Under the pieces are notes generated by a model. The model was not told the origin of the DNA. It saw only the letters and a program-made list of their open reading frames with translations, and searched no databases. The translations under genes were made by a program, and so were the position numbers. Shown here in pieces: positions 1 through 8,075 of a DNA stretch of 46,402 nucleotides; positions within the stretch are counted from its first letter, which is position 1; each line of letters begins with the position of its first letter. The stretch is taken from the NCBI GenBank assembly GCA_030613785.1, contig JAUWLF010000022.1, positions 1-46,402 of the forward strand, written 5' to 3'. Source of the stretch: Chloroflexota bacterium (lineage in GTDB: Bacteria > Chloroflexota > Anaerolineae > UBA7937 > B3-Chlor).

Positions 1-390
1 GCTGACTTGAAGGAGCCCGTGTCTTGGATTGCTAGGGTTCCCCTTCACTGCACCGCTGGCGGGAAGATCCTGGCGGCGCAGATGGAAGAGGACGAGTTGA
101 CGACGCTCTTGGAGAAGGGGCTCTCTCGCTTCACAGAGAACACGATTACGGATCCGGCCGAACTGCGGGCGGAATTGGAGCGGGTCCGTGAACAGGGCTT
201 TGCCACCTGTTTCGAGGAGTTGAAACACGGCGCCAATGCCGTCGCCGTACCCTTGGCCAGGTCAGATGGTACGGTCGTCGCCACGCTCAGCATAGTCGGC
301 CATGCGTACAGCCTGACTCGCGAGAAGGCGATGCATTCCCTGGAGATCTTGCGGGGCGTTGCCACAGAGATCTCCCTCAAACTGGCGTAG
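1..390 (+). CDS. IclR-family transcriptional regulator, C-terminal effector domain (5' truncated by window)
   Basis: The reading frame is open from base 1, so the gene starts outside the window; about 129 residues are visible. They match the IclR effector-binding (GAF-like) domain: the PLHCTAGGKILAA segment, then ENTITDPAELRAELERVREQG, then an acidic patch followed by GANAVAVPLARSDGTVVA, ending with ATEISLKLA at the usual C-terminus. The N-terminal winged helix is not visible. IclR proteins usually control a neighbouring catabolic operon; the only visible downstream gene on this strand is a DsbA-like fragment, so the target is probably to the left. Family assignment is firm, effector unknown. 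Confidence 0.88.
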   Translation, partial: ADLKEPVSWIARVPLHCTAGGKILAAQMEEDELTTLLEKGLSRFTENTITDPAELRAELERVREQGFATCFEELKHGANAVAVPLARSDGTVVATLSIVGHAYSLTREKAMHSLEILRGVATEISLKLA

Positions 391-578
391 CCTGGGCCAG
401 AGCCCCCTGGCCCTTCGACGTGACACACCACCGGCAGGGATCCCAGGTCAGCGTCTATCCATCTCGGCTGACCCAAGACTGGACGTAAGTAGACAGGACA
501 AAGCAGTCGCGACGGGAGCGCACGCGGTCAGCGGTTGCGACGAGCCGAGAGGTGGCAAGGGAGACTTGAGGCGCGCAC

Positions 579-959
579 ATGCAGGGGAGCTGCTCTGACC
601 CTGGCGGTCGCGCCGTGGTCGGACCGCGACTGGCCAGCGAGTGCGCCGCCGAGCAGGATGCCTTCTGGCCCTACCACGACTTTATGTACGACCCTCAGGC
701 ACGCCAGAATCGGGGGTTCGAGAAGGACAACCTGAAGGAGTTCGCGGCCGAGTTGGGGTTGGACACCACGGCCTTCAACACCTGTCTGGACTCAGGCGCG
801 TACAGCTCTTTCGTCGACGCTGATACAGCCCTGAGCTTGTCGCTGGGGGTCAGGGGCAGCCCGGCCTTCATGATCAACGGCGAGTTGGTGGCGGGGGCAC
901 AGCCCTTCGAGATATTTCAGCAGATCATCGAGGCGCAAATCGGAGCGGGTGAGGAGTGA
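579..959 (+). pseudogene. DsbA/FrnE-type thioredoxin-fold protein, C-terminal fragment
   Basis: From about base 609 the frame encodes the helical and C-terminal part of a DsbA-like oxidoreductase: ASECAAEQDAFWPYHDFMY, LGLDTTAFNTCLDSG, and the cis-Pro-like strand GVRGSPAFMINGELVAGAQP. The N-terminal thioredoxin half with the CxxC active site (about 80-100 residues in intact homologues) is missing, and the upstream 200 bases show no thioredoxin sequence in any frame. The ATG at 579 has no convincing ribosome site. I infer a 5'-deleted gene. A short protein from this frame would lack redox cysteines. Confidence 0.7.
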
Positions 960-1075
960 AGTCCGAAAGTGCCTTTGGGGGCAGACCAGTGTAGGCATCA
1001 AGCCGATCAACGAACCCGTCAGGCCCCATTCTCCCCGCGCATCTTGTTGGCATCGAGCCAGGCGGGGACAGCGTT

Positions 1076-1717
1076 CTAAGGGAGTGACAGTTCCTCGAAT
1101 TCGCGTACAGTGATGGAGCCCGTCTTGCCTGCATAGGAATATGTGACGACGAGGTCTTTGATTATGCCCTTGAGTGGATCCCCGCCGAGGGTGTCGTTGC
1201 TCACCACGAAGCAGACGCGACCCGTTGATGCGGCTGCCGATATTGACTTCAGTATCCCGGTGACATCCCTGAAGGTGTCTCCCGCCCCGTATTTGGCAGA
1301 GAGGATCACCACCTCGCTCGCTTGTCCCGTCTCCCCCTCGGGACCCGGCGGTTCATTCCCAGACGGCTCACTCGCCGGTGGGCTTTGAGTGACCGGGGCA
1401 AGCTGAGTCATGAAGTCCGGGTTGAAGACCATCTTCCAGACCGTCACTACCACCCCCACCACATCTCCGCAGAAAGCTGTGCTGGCCGCTAAAACGATTA
1501 CTGAAGGCAGTGCGGCATGGTTAAGGAAGACCCACCAACATACCAGGAACACTCCAACGAGAACTGCCACCGCTGCGTAACCCATGGCTAGACGGAGGGT
1601 AAACCAGCGGTTTTCGTGGAACTTGTGCTGATCGAACGTCTCCCGTTCCTGACGCAGCCGTTCTTTCTGCGGTTCGCCTGGGGTGGACACTGCAGGCGTT
1701 GCGCCTTGCGTAGTCAT
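1076..1717 (-). CDS. Two-TM membrane protein with a C-terminal DUF3395-like beta domain
   Basis: About 213 residues. The ATG at 1717 is chosen because GGAG lies 5 bases upstream; an in-frame start at 1810 would add 31 residues without a better site. Residues 16-40 are charged and helical, two hydrophobic helices span about 43-65 and 70-95, a Pro/Glu/Gly-rich linker follows, and the last ~75 residues (VVILSAKYGAGDTFRDVT, then GGDPLKGIIKDLVVTYSY) resemble the beta domain at the C-terminus of DnaJC11-like proteins (DUF3395). The N-terminal half resembles two-TM segments of bacterial conflict-type effectors by eye only. Function unknown. Confidence 0.6.
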   Translation of the reverse strand: MTTQGATPAVSTPGEPQKERLRQERETFDQHKFHENRWFTLRLAMGYAAVAVLVGVFLVCWWVFLNHAALPSVIVLAASTAFCGDVVGVVVTVWKMVFNPDFMTQLAPVTQSPPASEPSGNEPPGPEGETGQASEVVILSAKYGAGDTFRDVTGILKSISAAASTGRVCFVVSNDTLGGDPLKGIIKDLVVTYSYAGKTGSITVREFEELSLP

Positions 1718-2044
1718 TTGGTCTCCAGCCACTGTCCAACGGCTCATTCCGGCTGCACGCTCAGCGAATCCAGCCTCTGTCGCGAGAGCGCCCCGTCTGT
1801 CGCCACTCAAAGCCGTCTACCGCAGCAGTAGAACGAGAAAGTGGAATTGAAGTCACTAGATGATAGCACATGTGCAGAGAGAGGGCAAGCGAGGTTGCCC
1901 TTTGTGCGACCAGGCCCCGCCGTTGGGAGGCGGCGCATGTTTCACACGCAGTCAGGGAAGGCTCAACGACAGTGGGGCCTCGGCGGGATTGTAGCTCTGA
2001 GAGGGACAACCCGCAACCGGTCATGCGCAGATGTTCGACTGGTC
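1718..2044. other. Intergenic stretch, no gene recognised
   Basis: Between the two-TM protein gene and the orphan C-terminal repeat. Short overlapping frames exist on both strands, but none shows family motifs, good ribosome sites or consistent coding character. Confidence 0.4.
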
Positions 2045-2190
2045 GGCCGTTCGTGGTCTAGTAGCAGTAGAGCCACCGACGCAGGTTCGTTGTCGGGGTC
2101 GAGCTGGAGGACTGCCCTGAGACAGCGGCGCTTGTCTTCGAGGTCGTCTGCTTGGGCTGCCAGCCAGAACCGCCCGGGAATGACGAGTTG
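2045..2190 (-). pseudogene. Orphan C-terminal tail, family T1, copy 1 (TPR-like)
   Basis: On the minus strand this encodes WLAAQADDLEDKRRCL followed by LQLDPDNEPASVALLLLD and ERPTS, nearly the same as the tail at 4232-4400 (roughly 85% DNA identity by eye over ~145 bases). The DPDNEPA pattern is typical of a degenerate TPR helix pair. In copy 2 the tail ends in a stop directly after ERPTS; here the codon is mutated and the frame runs on. Upstream the frame has no recognisable protein, so I read it as the retained 3' end of a lost gene. Confidence 0.5.
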
Positions 2191-2339
2191 ACGGGGCTGT
2201 CGAGGGTGCCGCACGATGCACATAGACAGCCGCATTCTCGAGCGACGAGGACAAGCCAGGGGCTGTCTGAGGCAGGGATAAACTGGCCGAATTCCGCAGT
2301 CGGGAGAACCCCGGGCACGGCGACAGAGCCACTCGTGAG

Positions 2340-3293
2340 TCACATGCTGCGGGTGAAGTCTGACATAAGATCCCGCAGGTAATCCGAAGGATCACGACCG
2401 CGTATCTTCATTTCGACCATGCGACGCAGATGATCGTCCGTGAGAATCAGGACCCCGCGCTGCTGAGCGAAGTTGTTGAAGAGAGTTCTGTTGTAGGCGA
2501 AGATCGTCCTCGGCTGACCAGAACGACATGTCACGAAGCCCCAGAGACCAATGGCTGGCTTTAGATAGCAGTACGTCTGACGCAAATTGTCGCGGGTCAC
2601 TTGTTGGGCGTTCTTGGCTTCGAAAAGGATTTCGGTGCAGCCGTACTTCTCCTTCAGATCCTTCCAGAAGCCGCTATCGGCTTTGTTCTGACACAGTAGA
2701 TCGCGTATCTCCAGGCCTTCGTGTTCGACCTCAGTGCGGAGTTGCGGCACGGCCTCGCCAAGGAAGTCAACGAAGAGGTAGTTGACTACGATCCTGACAT
2801 GGTCCTTGTACGCGCGGAAGTGCTCTTGCCCAGGGGCGATCCGTTCTCGCACATGGGTTACGCGGTCGAGAATCATCTCAGGCCAGGCTCTGAAACCGGA
2901 GGAGAGTAGCAGCAAGAGGTCCTCGTCGGCCTTCTCAGGAGTCCAATACTTCGGGTGGTTTCCGCCCTTGATGAAGTAGATCGTGCGGCCTTCCCATCCT
3001 CCCATCGTTTTGTCAGGACGGTCGGCGAGTCGCTTCAGTGCATCGGGGGAAAACTCAGCCCAATCAGACTTCACTCTGGCCATTCTGACGAGAAACTCGT
3101 TCGGGTCAACGTCGGTGAATACTTCGAAGCGATCGTCGTGCTGTTCATCGTAGGTGATCACCAGGGCGGTGACGATTCCCGGCAGGTCATAGATCTCATG
3201 CTTGTAGAACCACGTGGGCTGGAGGCAGGCATGCAATCCATCGTTCACTCGTAGGGCGTAGTCCATTGCGAAGTGTCCGCCGGTGTCAGACAT
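2340..3293 (-). CDS. Hypothetical protein with a PD-(D/E)XK nuclease-like C-terminal half
   Basis: 317 residues; ATG with GGGAGAA a few bases upstream. The first ~150 residues match nothing I know. The C-terminal half has the layout of a restriction-endonuclease fold: IRDLL (D198), FWKDLKEKYG, then the strand EILFEAKN (E225 and K227, the ExK motif), then VTRDNLRQTYCYLKPAIGLWGFVTCRS, where the conserved Gln and the YL...G.WGF pattern fit PD-(D/E)XK families linked to restriction or defence. Catalysis is inferred from motifs only. The next gene upstream on the same strand is a membrane protein 143 bases away. Confidence 0.55.
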   Translation of the reverse strand: MSDTGGHFAMDYALRVNDGLHACLQPTWFYKHEIYDLPGIVTALVITYDEQHDDRFEVFTDVDPNEFLVRMARVKSDWAEFSPDALKRLADRPDKTMGGWEGRTIYFIKGGNHPKYWTPEKADEDLLLLLSSGFRAWPEMILDRVTHVRERIAPGQEHFRAYKDHVRIVVNYLFVDFLGEAVPQLRTEVEHEGLEIRDLLCQNKADSGFWKDLKEKYGCTEILFEAKNAQQVTRDNLRQTYCYLKPAIGLWGFVTCRSGQPRTIFAYNRTLFNNFAQQRGVLILTDDHLRRMVEMKIRGRDPSDYLRDLMSDFTRSM

Positions 3294-3436
3294 CGTCTTC
3301 TCCCGCGTGCATTAAGGTGGGTTTCGCGTTGACTGAGCGTTGTTACCAGCAACGGAGGTCTTCGCTACGAGTGCTTTCGATCGCTGATGCAAGAGCGCCA
3401 GCCCTGCGCGGGCGGATTGGCTTTCCGGGTTCAAGT

Positions 3437-3988
3437 CTAGCACGGGAGCTTGGAGAGCGTCAGCAAAGCCAGCAAGACGCACAGAAGGATGCCTACCAGC
3501 AGGGATCCCTTGAACATACGCTCGGTCCACAGCTGGGAACCTTTCGCAAGGTTTCGGAGTATGAAGGCATCAGACGAGTCATGACTCTCGCGCACTGCAA
3601 TGTGTCTAGCCGGAATGAGGGGCTCTGATGCCCAAGACGAGTGGGAGTCTGCTGCGTCGGCCCAGGACACCTGTGTTAGACCAAGCTGCTGCTCAATCTT
3701 GGCCCGCACCGTGATGCTCTCCAATTGACGTCGATACGTAAGCCGGGTAGCCTCGACGGCTATTTTTGACACAGCAGATATGAGGAGAGATGACAGAGAC
3801 AGAAACGCAAACTGGTACCACTCCGAAGCTTGGAACAATCCAACGCCCAATACCGTCACCAACGCCGACAGAATACCAACGTAGAAGGTTACGCGGCTGT
3901 CGCGAATATCTATGTAGTAGTGATGCTCGTCGATTGCTAGTTCATATAGCTTGAAGAGATCGTCATGTCCAGCTGGTGTCGCGCTCAT
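3437..3988 (-). CDS. Small membrane protein, SLATT-like candidate
   Basis: 183 residues; ATG with GGAG 5 bases upstream. An acidic, aromatic N-terminal helix (LFKLYELAIDEHHYYIDIR) is followed by two hydrophobic helices (about 34-53 and 57-76), then a charged helix ending in KIEQQLGL, a polar region, and a third hydrophobic helix at about 160-180. Two TM helices followed by a long amphipathic helix is the arrangement of SLATT-type pore-forming effectors of bacterial immune systems, but no cyclic-nucleotide synthase or SLOG partner is adjacent, so this is only a suggestion. It may share a transcript with the nuclease-like gene at 2340-3293. Confidence 0.45.
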   Translation of the reverse strand: MSATPAGHDDLFKLYELAIDEHHYYIDIRDSRVTFYVGILSALVTVLGVGLFQASEWYQFAFLSLSSLLISAVSKIAVEATRLTYRRQLESITVRAKIEQQLGLTQVSWADAADSHSSWASEPLIPARHIAVRESHDSSDAFILRNLAKGSQLWTERMFKGSLLVGILLCVLLALLTLSKLPC

Positions 3989-4231
3989 CGGACTCCGTTC
4001 CTTTCAGGACCCAACAATCGACTGAGGGTGTCTTCACAAACAGCACCCTTGCAGGGATGATACCAGCAATCCACGAAGCCGTCCAGATGACTTGAGGGAC
4101 GCTGCACGAGCCACCACTGTTCAGGAGGCGACGTTTCAGGAAGTCACTCACAATCCCGATTCTTCGCAGCGGGGCCTCAAGGGGATTGTATCAGGAACAT
4201 GGCCAAGTGGCAATCGCTGGTTCGGAGGAGG

Positions 4232-4450
4232 TCAGCTAGTCGGCCGTTCCTGGTCCAGCAACAGCAAGGCCACCGACGCGGGTTCGTTGTCGGGGTCAAG
4301 CTGGAGGACGGCCTTGAGGCAGCGACGCTTCTCTTCGAGGCTGTCGGCCTGCGCTGCCAGCGAGAACCAGGCGCGGGTCAGTAGCGGGCGGGGGCGGCGG
4401 CGGTAACGTGTGATGAAGCGAGCTATGATAGTGCGCAGTTGATCGAACAT
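4232..4450 (-). CDS. Small TPR-like protein or orphan tail, family T1, copy 2
   Basis: From the ATG at 4450 this frame gives 72 residues: a basic amphipathic start (MFDQLRTIIARFITRYRRR) and then the T1 tail (AWFSLAAQADSLEEKRRCL, LQLDPDNEPASVALLLLDQ) ending in a stop. It duplicates the tail at 2045-2190. The start has no strong ribosome site. It may be a real small helical protein or the 3' end of a deleted gene; the second decayed copy favours a remnant. The remaining bases between 3989 and 4582 show nothing recognisable. Confidence 0.35.
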   Translation of the reverse strand: MFDQLRTIIARFITRYRRRPRPLLTRAWFSLAAQADSLEEKRRCLKAVLQLDPDNEPASVALLLLDQERPTS

Positions 4451-4582
4451 GAGACTCAAGCCAGGCCCATTGGGGAAGAACAATGAACCAACAAACTCTG
4501 CTCAATCTTCGGCTCGCCTCGAATGGAGCTGCAATGGGGTCGGGGCTTGGGGGTTAACTGGGGCCTTGCCATTGAGGCGCTG

Positions 4583-5065
4583 TCAATCGTGGAGCCGTGG
4601 TTGCTGAACCCACGGTTCGCGGATCTCGCAGCCTATCAGGATGTCGAATTTCTTCAGTCGTGTGTCGTACGTGTGGAATTCGCGAACACCTGTCAACCAC
4701 TGCGCCGACGCAAGATGAATCGCATCATTAGCTCGTAGTGCCCATCCCTGTTCCATTGCTTGCCGTATGAGAGATCTCGCCTTGAGTGCAATATGGTCGC
4801 TTAGGTCAATGAGCTCGACGATGGACGAGTCTTCCCACAGAGCATCAATGGCCGCCTCGGCCTCCGGATCCAGGGTTTGCTGCGTCTTCTCCTGCGCGGC
4901 GTATGCTACCTCGACCTTTGCGATGACGGATGTCACGATTATGGCATCGTCATCGTTCTTGATCTCTTGAAGCAGCGAGGCGATCGTATCGATACGCTCG
5001 GGGTGGGCTCCGATGTAGGAGAGGAAAACATCGCTGTCCCAGTACAGGATGCGACCCTTATCCAT
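4583..5065 (-). CDS. PIN-domain ribonuclease (VapC-like toxin)
   Basis: 160 residues with the PIN catalytic set: D10 in YWDSDVFLSYI, E52 in IAKVEVAYA, D114 in RANDAIHLASA and D134 in TYDTRLKKF. These acidic residues bind Mg2+ for RNA cleavage in VapC-type toxins. The start overlaps the 3' end of the upstream gene by 8 bases, so the two are translationally coupled and probably form a toxin/antitoxin pair. The partner is much larger than a normal VapB. Family call is firm; the target RNA is unknown. Confidence 0.85.
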   Translation of the reverse strand: MDKGRILYWDSDVFLSYIGAHPERIDTIASLLQEIKNDDDAIIVTSVIAKVEVAYAAQEKTQQTLDPEAEAAIDALWEDSSIVELIDLSDHIALKARSLIRQAMEQGWALRANDAIHLASAQWLTGVREFHTYDTRLKKFDILIGCEIREPWVQQPRLHD

Positions 5066-5858
5066 CGTCCACGGTTGCGCCTCCCAACTCCGTCAACGGC
5101 CATTCTTCATCACGGAGTCTTCTGATGATGGCTTCGGGCGGCTCATCCTCGGCGGTCCAAGGTACGACACCACGGGCACGCTTGTAGCTGCCAGCCTCCG
5201 GAGGCATCACCACACTGACGTCAGTTACGTCTCGCACAACCACAGGCCGTCCGTAGTCTGGGTCTCTCCCCACACTGCCAGAGACGGCGGCTCGTTTGCC
5301 CCACGCTTCTCGCATGTGCTCCTCTTGCCCTCCCCTCAGGTAGCAAGACACCGCCTTGTCGAAAAGGGCGTCATACAGGCTGAATCGCAAGCCACGACGC
5401 ATCGTCAACATCTGAACCGTGCCCTTCACGGTGCCAAATGAATACTTCAAACCACGAGGCTTCAGAGCCTTCGAGGGTCTCGCGGCAATGATTACGTCCC
5501 GTTCAGCCGTTTCGAACCTCATAGAACTAATGCGCTCACCAAGCATACCAGTCAGGGCGATTGCTCGCTTTCTCACATCCGTGGAGAAGGGTATCTCGCG
5601 TCCAACAGCAAGCGCGTCGCCTACTTCTGCATAACCGTCGACGATTCTATCCACCACACCAACGGTCTCGCATATCCCCCGCACAGTGGCCACGGCGCTG
5701 CTGGCATACAGATCTTCAATTATCCATTCAACGTCGGCCTCACCACTCAAGTCTTTGGACAGAGCCTGAACGAGTCCGTTGAAGCGCCGAATGGCCCTCG
5801 CGAAGGCTTCGAGCGCAATCTCGCCCTCCAATGCCAAAGTCAAAGTGTCCTTGATCAC
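5058..5858 (-). CDS. Uncharacterised 266-residue partner of the PIN toxin
   Basis: GTG start at 5858 with GGAGAAGGG just upstream. The first ~120 residues are predicted helical (EIALEAFARAIRRFNGLVQALSK and following), the middle (about 125-185) is basic and mixed, and the C-terminus is acidic (PWTAEDEPPEAIIRRLRDEEWP). I recognise no AbrB, Phd, ribbon-helix-helix or HTH DNA-binding domain. The 8-base overlap with the PIN gene and shared promoter argue for a functional link, most simply as an antitoxin or immunity protein of unusual size. Function is inferred from context only. Confidence 0.5.
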   Translation of the reverse strand: MIKDTLTLALEGEIALEAFARAIRRFNGLVQALSKDLSGEADVEWIIEDLYASSAVATVRGICETVGVVDRIVDGYAEVGDALAVGREIPFSTDVRKRAIALTGMLGERISSMRFETAERDVIIAARPSKALKPRGLKYSFGTVKGTVQMLTMRRGLRFSLYDALFDKAVSCYLRGGQEEHMREAWGKRAAVSGSVGRDPDYGRPVVVRDVTDVSVVMPPEAGSYKRARGVVPWTAEDEPPEAIIRRLRDEEWPLTELGGATVDDG

Positions 5859-5939
5859 GTGCCCTTCTCCTTCTCTTGATCGGAGTGCGCGGCGAACGGC
5901 AACTCGAGGTACCTCTGTCAGACAACTTCTCGTGTCAAT

Positions 5940-5967
5940 ATCATACTCGATAGGGCCAAGCTGTCAA
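5940..5967 (-). promoter_or_regulatory. Sigma70-type promoter for the PIN operon
   Basis: On the minus strand TTGACA (5967-5962), a 16-base spacer and TATGAT (5945-5940). It points at the GTG at 5858, about 80 bases downstream. Confidence 0.6.
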
Positions 5968-5985
5968 GTCTGGTGCAGGCGGCCA

Positions 5986-6060
5986 TCACCGGGTCAAGTC
6001 ACTGGAAAGGTTCTCTACCTGGGCCCGCGCCTCGAGGGACAATTCCCCGACCAGGGTGGG
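5986..6060 (-). pseudogene. Orphan C-terminal tail, family T3 joined to an AddA-like terminus
   Basis: The minus strand encodes VPTLVGELSLEARAQVE followed by NLSSDLTR and a stop. The first part is nearly identical in DNA to 7375-7424; the last part, including about 10 bases beyond the stop, is nearly identical to the end of the addA gene at 21976-22018 (ESLFSDLTR). The element therefore joins two sequences found separately elsewhere in the window. No upstream gene body is recognisable. Confidence 0.5.
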
Positions 6061-6157
6061 GACGGAGAAGTGAATGCGCTGGCGCCCGGTAGCAGAATCC
6101 CCCAGACTAAGCGCTTTCCACTCATCTGCTGATGACGACAATCTGGCAGTTGTCTTG

Positions 6158-6922
6158 TCACAGGTCGGGAAACTGCCCCTCCGGCAGGGATTCCGTTCCT
6201 GCTGTTCCTCCTGTGACTGCATAAAGAGTGACCTCCCACGTCGTCCATCGTACCTCTGTCTCAGTGGTGGTGGTTTCAAACGGAAAAGCATCCTCAAAGC
6301 GGAAGAAGCTAGTCTGCCTGGTGAACCGAGCAGACTCGGAATCCCAGTCCCGTCCGAGAGAGAAGTAGAGTCGGTAAGTGCCGTCCTCGATGCCGGTGAT
6401 GGCGAATGTGCCGCTGCTCTGGATGGATACGGCGATTAGCGGGTTGCCGTCAGGGTAAGTGAGCACAGCCACTGCATCCAGATCTCGTCCGTTCTTGATG
6501 GTCAGTTCGCCGCGGCCGTTTCTGGCCCCGGCTTCCTTTATGACAGTCCCGGTTGGCAGTCGCCTCGGTGGTGGAAGTGGTGTGGGCGAGGGCATGGGGG
6601 TGGGAGATGCAGCAGGTGTCTGAGTCGGCATGGGAGTAGGGGATGGAACTTGCGTGGGCGTGTGCGTCGGAGTTGTTGCCTGCGTAGGGGTGAGGGTGGG
6701 GGTCGGCGCAGGCGGCTCCGTGGGTGTAGGTGGCTCCACTGTTGGTGTGGGTTCAGAGCCGCCACCCGGGACACTCTCAACAGCGTCCCTTGTAGATGTC
6801 GCTACCACTGGCTCAGCCGTCACTATCACGTCTGGTCTATCGGGCTGGCCACAGGCCGCGAGCGACACAATCAACCCCAGCGCGAACAGCAGGAGCTGTT
6901 GTTTGCTGCGTTTGATCAGCAT
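6158..6922 (-). CDS. Secreted lipoprotein with Pro/Thr-rich linker
   Basis: 254 residues from the ATG at 6922, supported by AAGGGG upstream and a promoter at 6962-6990; a longer frame to 7072 would run through that promoter. The N-terminus is a lipoprotein signal peptide (KRSKQQLLLFALGLIVS, lipobox LAAC then G). A low-complexity linker of repeated P-T-P units spans about residues 50-120 and is typical of cell-surface proteins in Chloroflexota and relatives. The C-terminal ~120 residues form a beta-rich domain (GRGELTIKNGRDLDAVAVL, GIEDGTYRLYFSLGRDWD) resembling carboxypeptidase-regulatory-like modules. Probably surface-anchored; ligand unknown. Confidence 0.7.
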   Translation of the reverse strand: MLIKRSKQQLLLFALGLIVSLAACGQPDRPDVIVTAEPVVATSTRDAVESVPGGGSEPTPTVEPPTPTEPPAPTPTLTPTQATTPTHTPTQVPSPTPMPTQTPAASPTPMPSPTPLPPPRRLPTGTVIKEAGARNGRGELTIKNGRDLDAVAVLTYPDGNPLIAVSIQSSGTFAITGIEDGTYRLYFSLGRDWDSESARFTRQTSFFRFEDAFPFETTTTETEVRWTTWEVTLYAVTGGTAGTESLPEGQFPDL

Positions 6923-6961
6923 TGCGAAGCCCCTTTCCAGATTCGTGCAAACGGATGGTCC

Positions 6962-6990
6962 AGTATATGGCGAAGTCTTCGCGTTGTCAA
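6962..6990 (-). promoter_or_regulatory. Sigma70-type promoter for the lipoprotein gene
   Basis: Minus strand TTGACA (6990-6985), 17-base spacer, TATACT (6967-6962). Transcription would begin about 35 bases before the lipoprotein ATG. Confidence 0.65.
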
Positions 6991-7352
6991 ATGCCCGGTA
7001 GGCTGTCTGGGCGGCCGTCCACCCATCTCTTTCGATCGCTTTCAGTCTGGCGCTCAACGTTGGCGCGAGCACAGCACCCGTTCTAGTTCGATCTCCTCAT
7101 ACCCACTCTGCACGCCCAAGCGTGCAGGTACTACGGCGTACTCTGTCTCACGCCATCATCGATTCACACAGTCATCACCAAGCGCCAAAACAGGCCGGCT
7201 TGATGACGAGTGGCGACCCGGGGTCCGAACGGGCACACAAGGGGAGGGTACTACCTACGATTGTCACAGTGAGAGCTTCGGCGGCTTGAGTCGGACCGGG
7301 CCAGCCGGCGCCCGCCATGTTCGGATTTTGGATGATCTGAATGCCGCTGGAC
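6991..7352. other. Intergenic stretch, no gene recognised
   Basis: About 360 bases between the lipoprotein promoter and the T3 tail at 7353. Only overlapping short frames without family motifs are present. Confidence 0.4.
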
Positions 7353-7536
7353 TCAGTACCTGCTCAACTCATTGAACTGCTTCTCGACCCGGGCCCGCGC
7401 CTCGAGGGACAATTCCCCGACCAGAGGGGGTGAGTTCCTCGATACGCCTCCGGCGGGTGTGCAGTTTGCGGATGTTCTCTATGAACGCGGAAGAAATCGG
7501 CCCGTCGGATGTGGTGATGTGGGCAGAGGTGGTCAT
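7353..7536 (-). pseudogene. Collapsed gene: start stub N1b joined out of frame to tail T3
   Basis: The ATG at 7536 overlaps the stop of the nucleotidyltransferase gene (GAATGA), as in a coupled operon. It opens with MTTSAHITTSDGPISSAFIE, a start also seen at 8744 and 18706. After about 35 residues the frame is lost; in another frame LVGELSLEARARVEKQFNEL ends in a stop at 7353. The same tail occurs at 5986-6060. The simplest reading is a gene that kept its first ~30 and last ~24 codons after an internal deletion or frameshift. Identity of the intact protein unknown. Confidence 0.5.
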
Positions 7537-8075
7537 TCCAGCGCCTTTCCGAGTCTGCGGCGGATTTCTTCAAAATAGTCGCTCAACTCGCTGGGGACAA
7601 TGTCAGCCTTGGACGCGTCGGGCAGAATGGCGTTGAAGTGACGCTCCAGTTCGCCAAACTCGATCAGTCGCTCGCGCAGCAGGAACATCACATCTTCCAG
7701 ATCAGCTTCGAACCCGCGCGCGATCTTGCTGAGCGCGATGCTGTATAGGTCAAAGAGGTAGACGTGCAGTTGCCCGTACCGCCCAATCAGTCGCCGTCGT
7801 TCGCGGGCTTGCGGCGGCAAGGGGATGAACTCGTCCAGGGGCACCGCCTCCACATCGAGGCGCATCTCTGTGGCCAGCTCGGCCAGCGTCGCCTCGAATT
7901 CTTCGACCGGCCCTGTCTCCGCCTCGAAGGTGTAGTCCACGTCCACGGTGGTGCGGGGGTTGCCGAGCAGGCAAAGGGCGCTGCCTCCTAGCAGGTAGAA
8001 GGCGCCTCTGCAAGAGGAGCGTTCGCCCAAGCGCCGAAGAAAAGCTTCCAAGGTGGTAGATGTCACTGCTTCCAT
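7533..8075 (-). CDS. Nucleotidyltransferase-fold protein (DUF6036/AbiEii-like)
   Basis: 180 residues from the ATG at 8075. The signature is YLLGGSALCLLGNPRTTVDVDY: the GGS motif (G30-G31-S32) and the DxD pair (D45, D47) of the minimal nucleotidyltransferase superfamily. The C-terminal half is helical (LYSIALSKIARGFEADLEDVMFLLRERL). Proteins of this type act as toxins or antitoxins in AbiE- or MNT/HEPN-like pairs, modifying tRNA or partner proteins. Its start overlaps the upstream 180-residue gene by 13 bases and its stop overlaps the N1b start, so three cistrons were coupled. Enzyme fold is confident, role inferred. Confidence 0.7.
   Translation of the reverse strand: MEAVTSTTLEAFLRRLGERSSCRGAFYLLGGSALCLLGNPRTTVDVDYTFEAETGPVEEFEATLAELATEMRLDVEAVPLDEFIPLPPQARERRRLIGRYGQLHVYLFDLYSIALSKIARGFEADLEDVMFLLRERLIEFGELERHFNAILPDASKADIVPSELSDYFEEIRRRLGKALE

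Noticed and set aside
6550..6780. Tandem repeat or CRISPR-like array in the lipoprotein gene
   Set aside because: The repetition is a P-T-P coding linker with irregular unit lengths inside an intact frame; no spacers and no cas genes.
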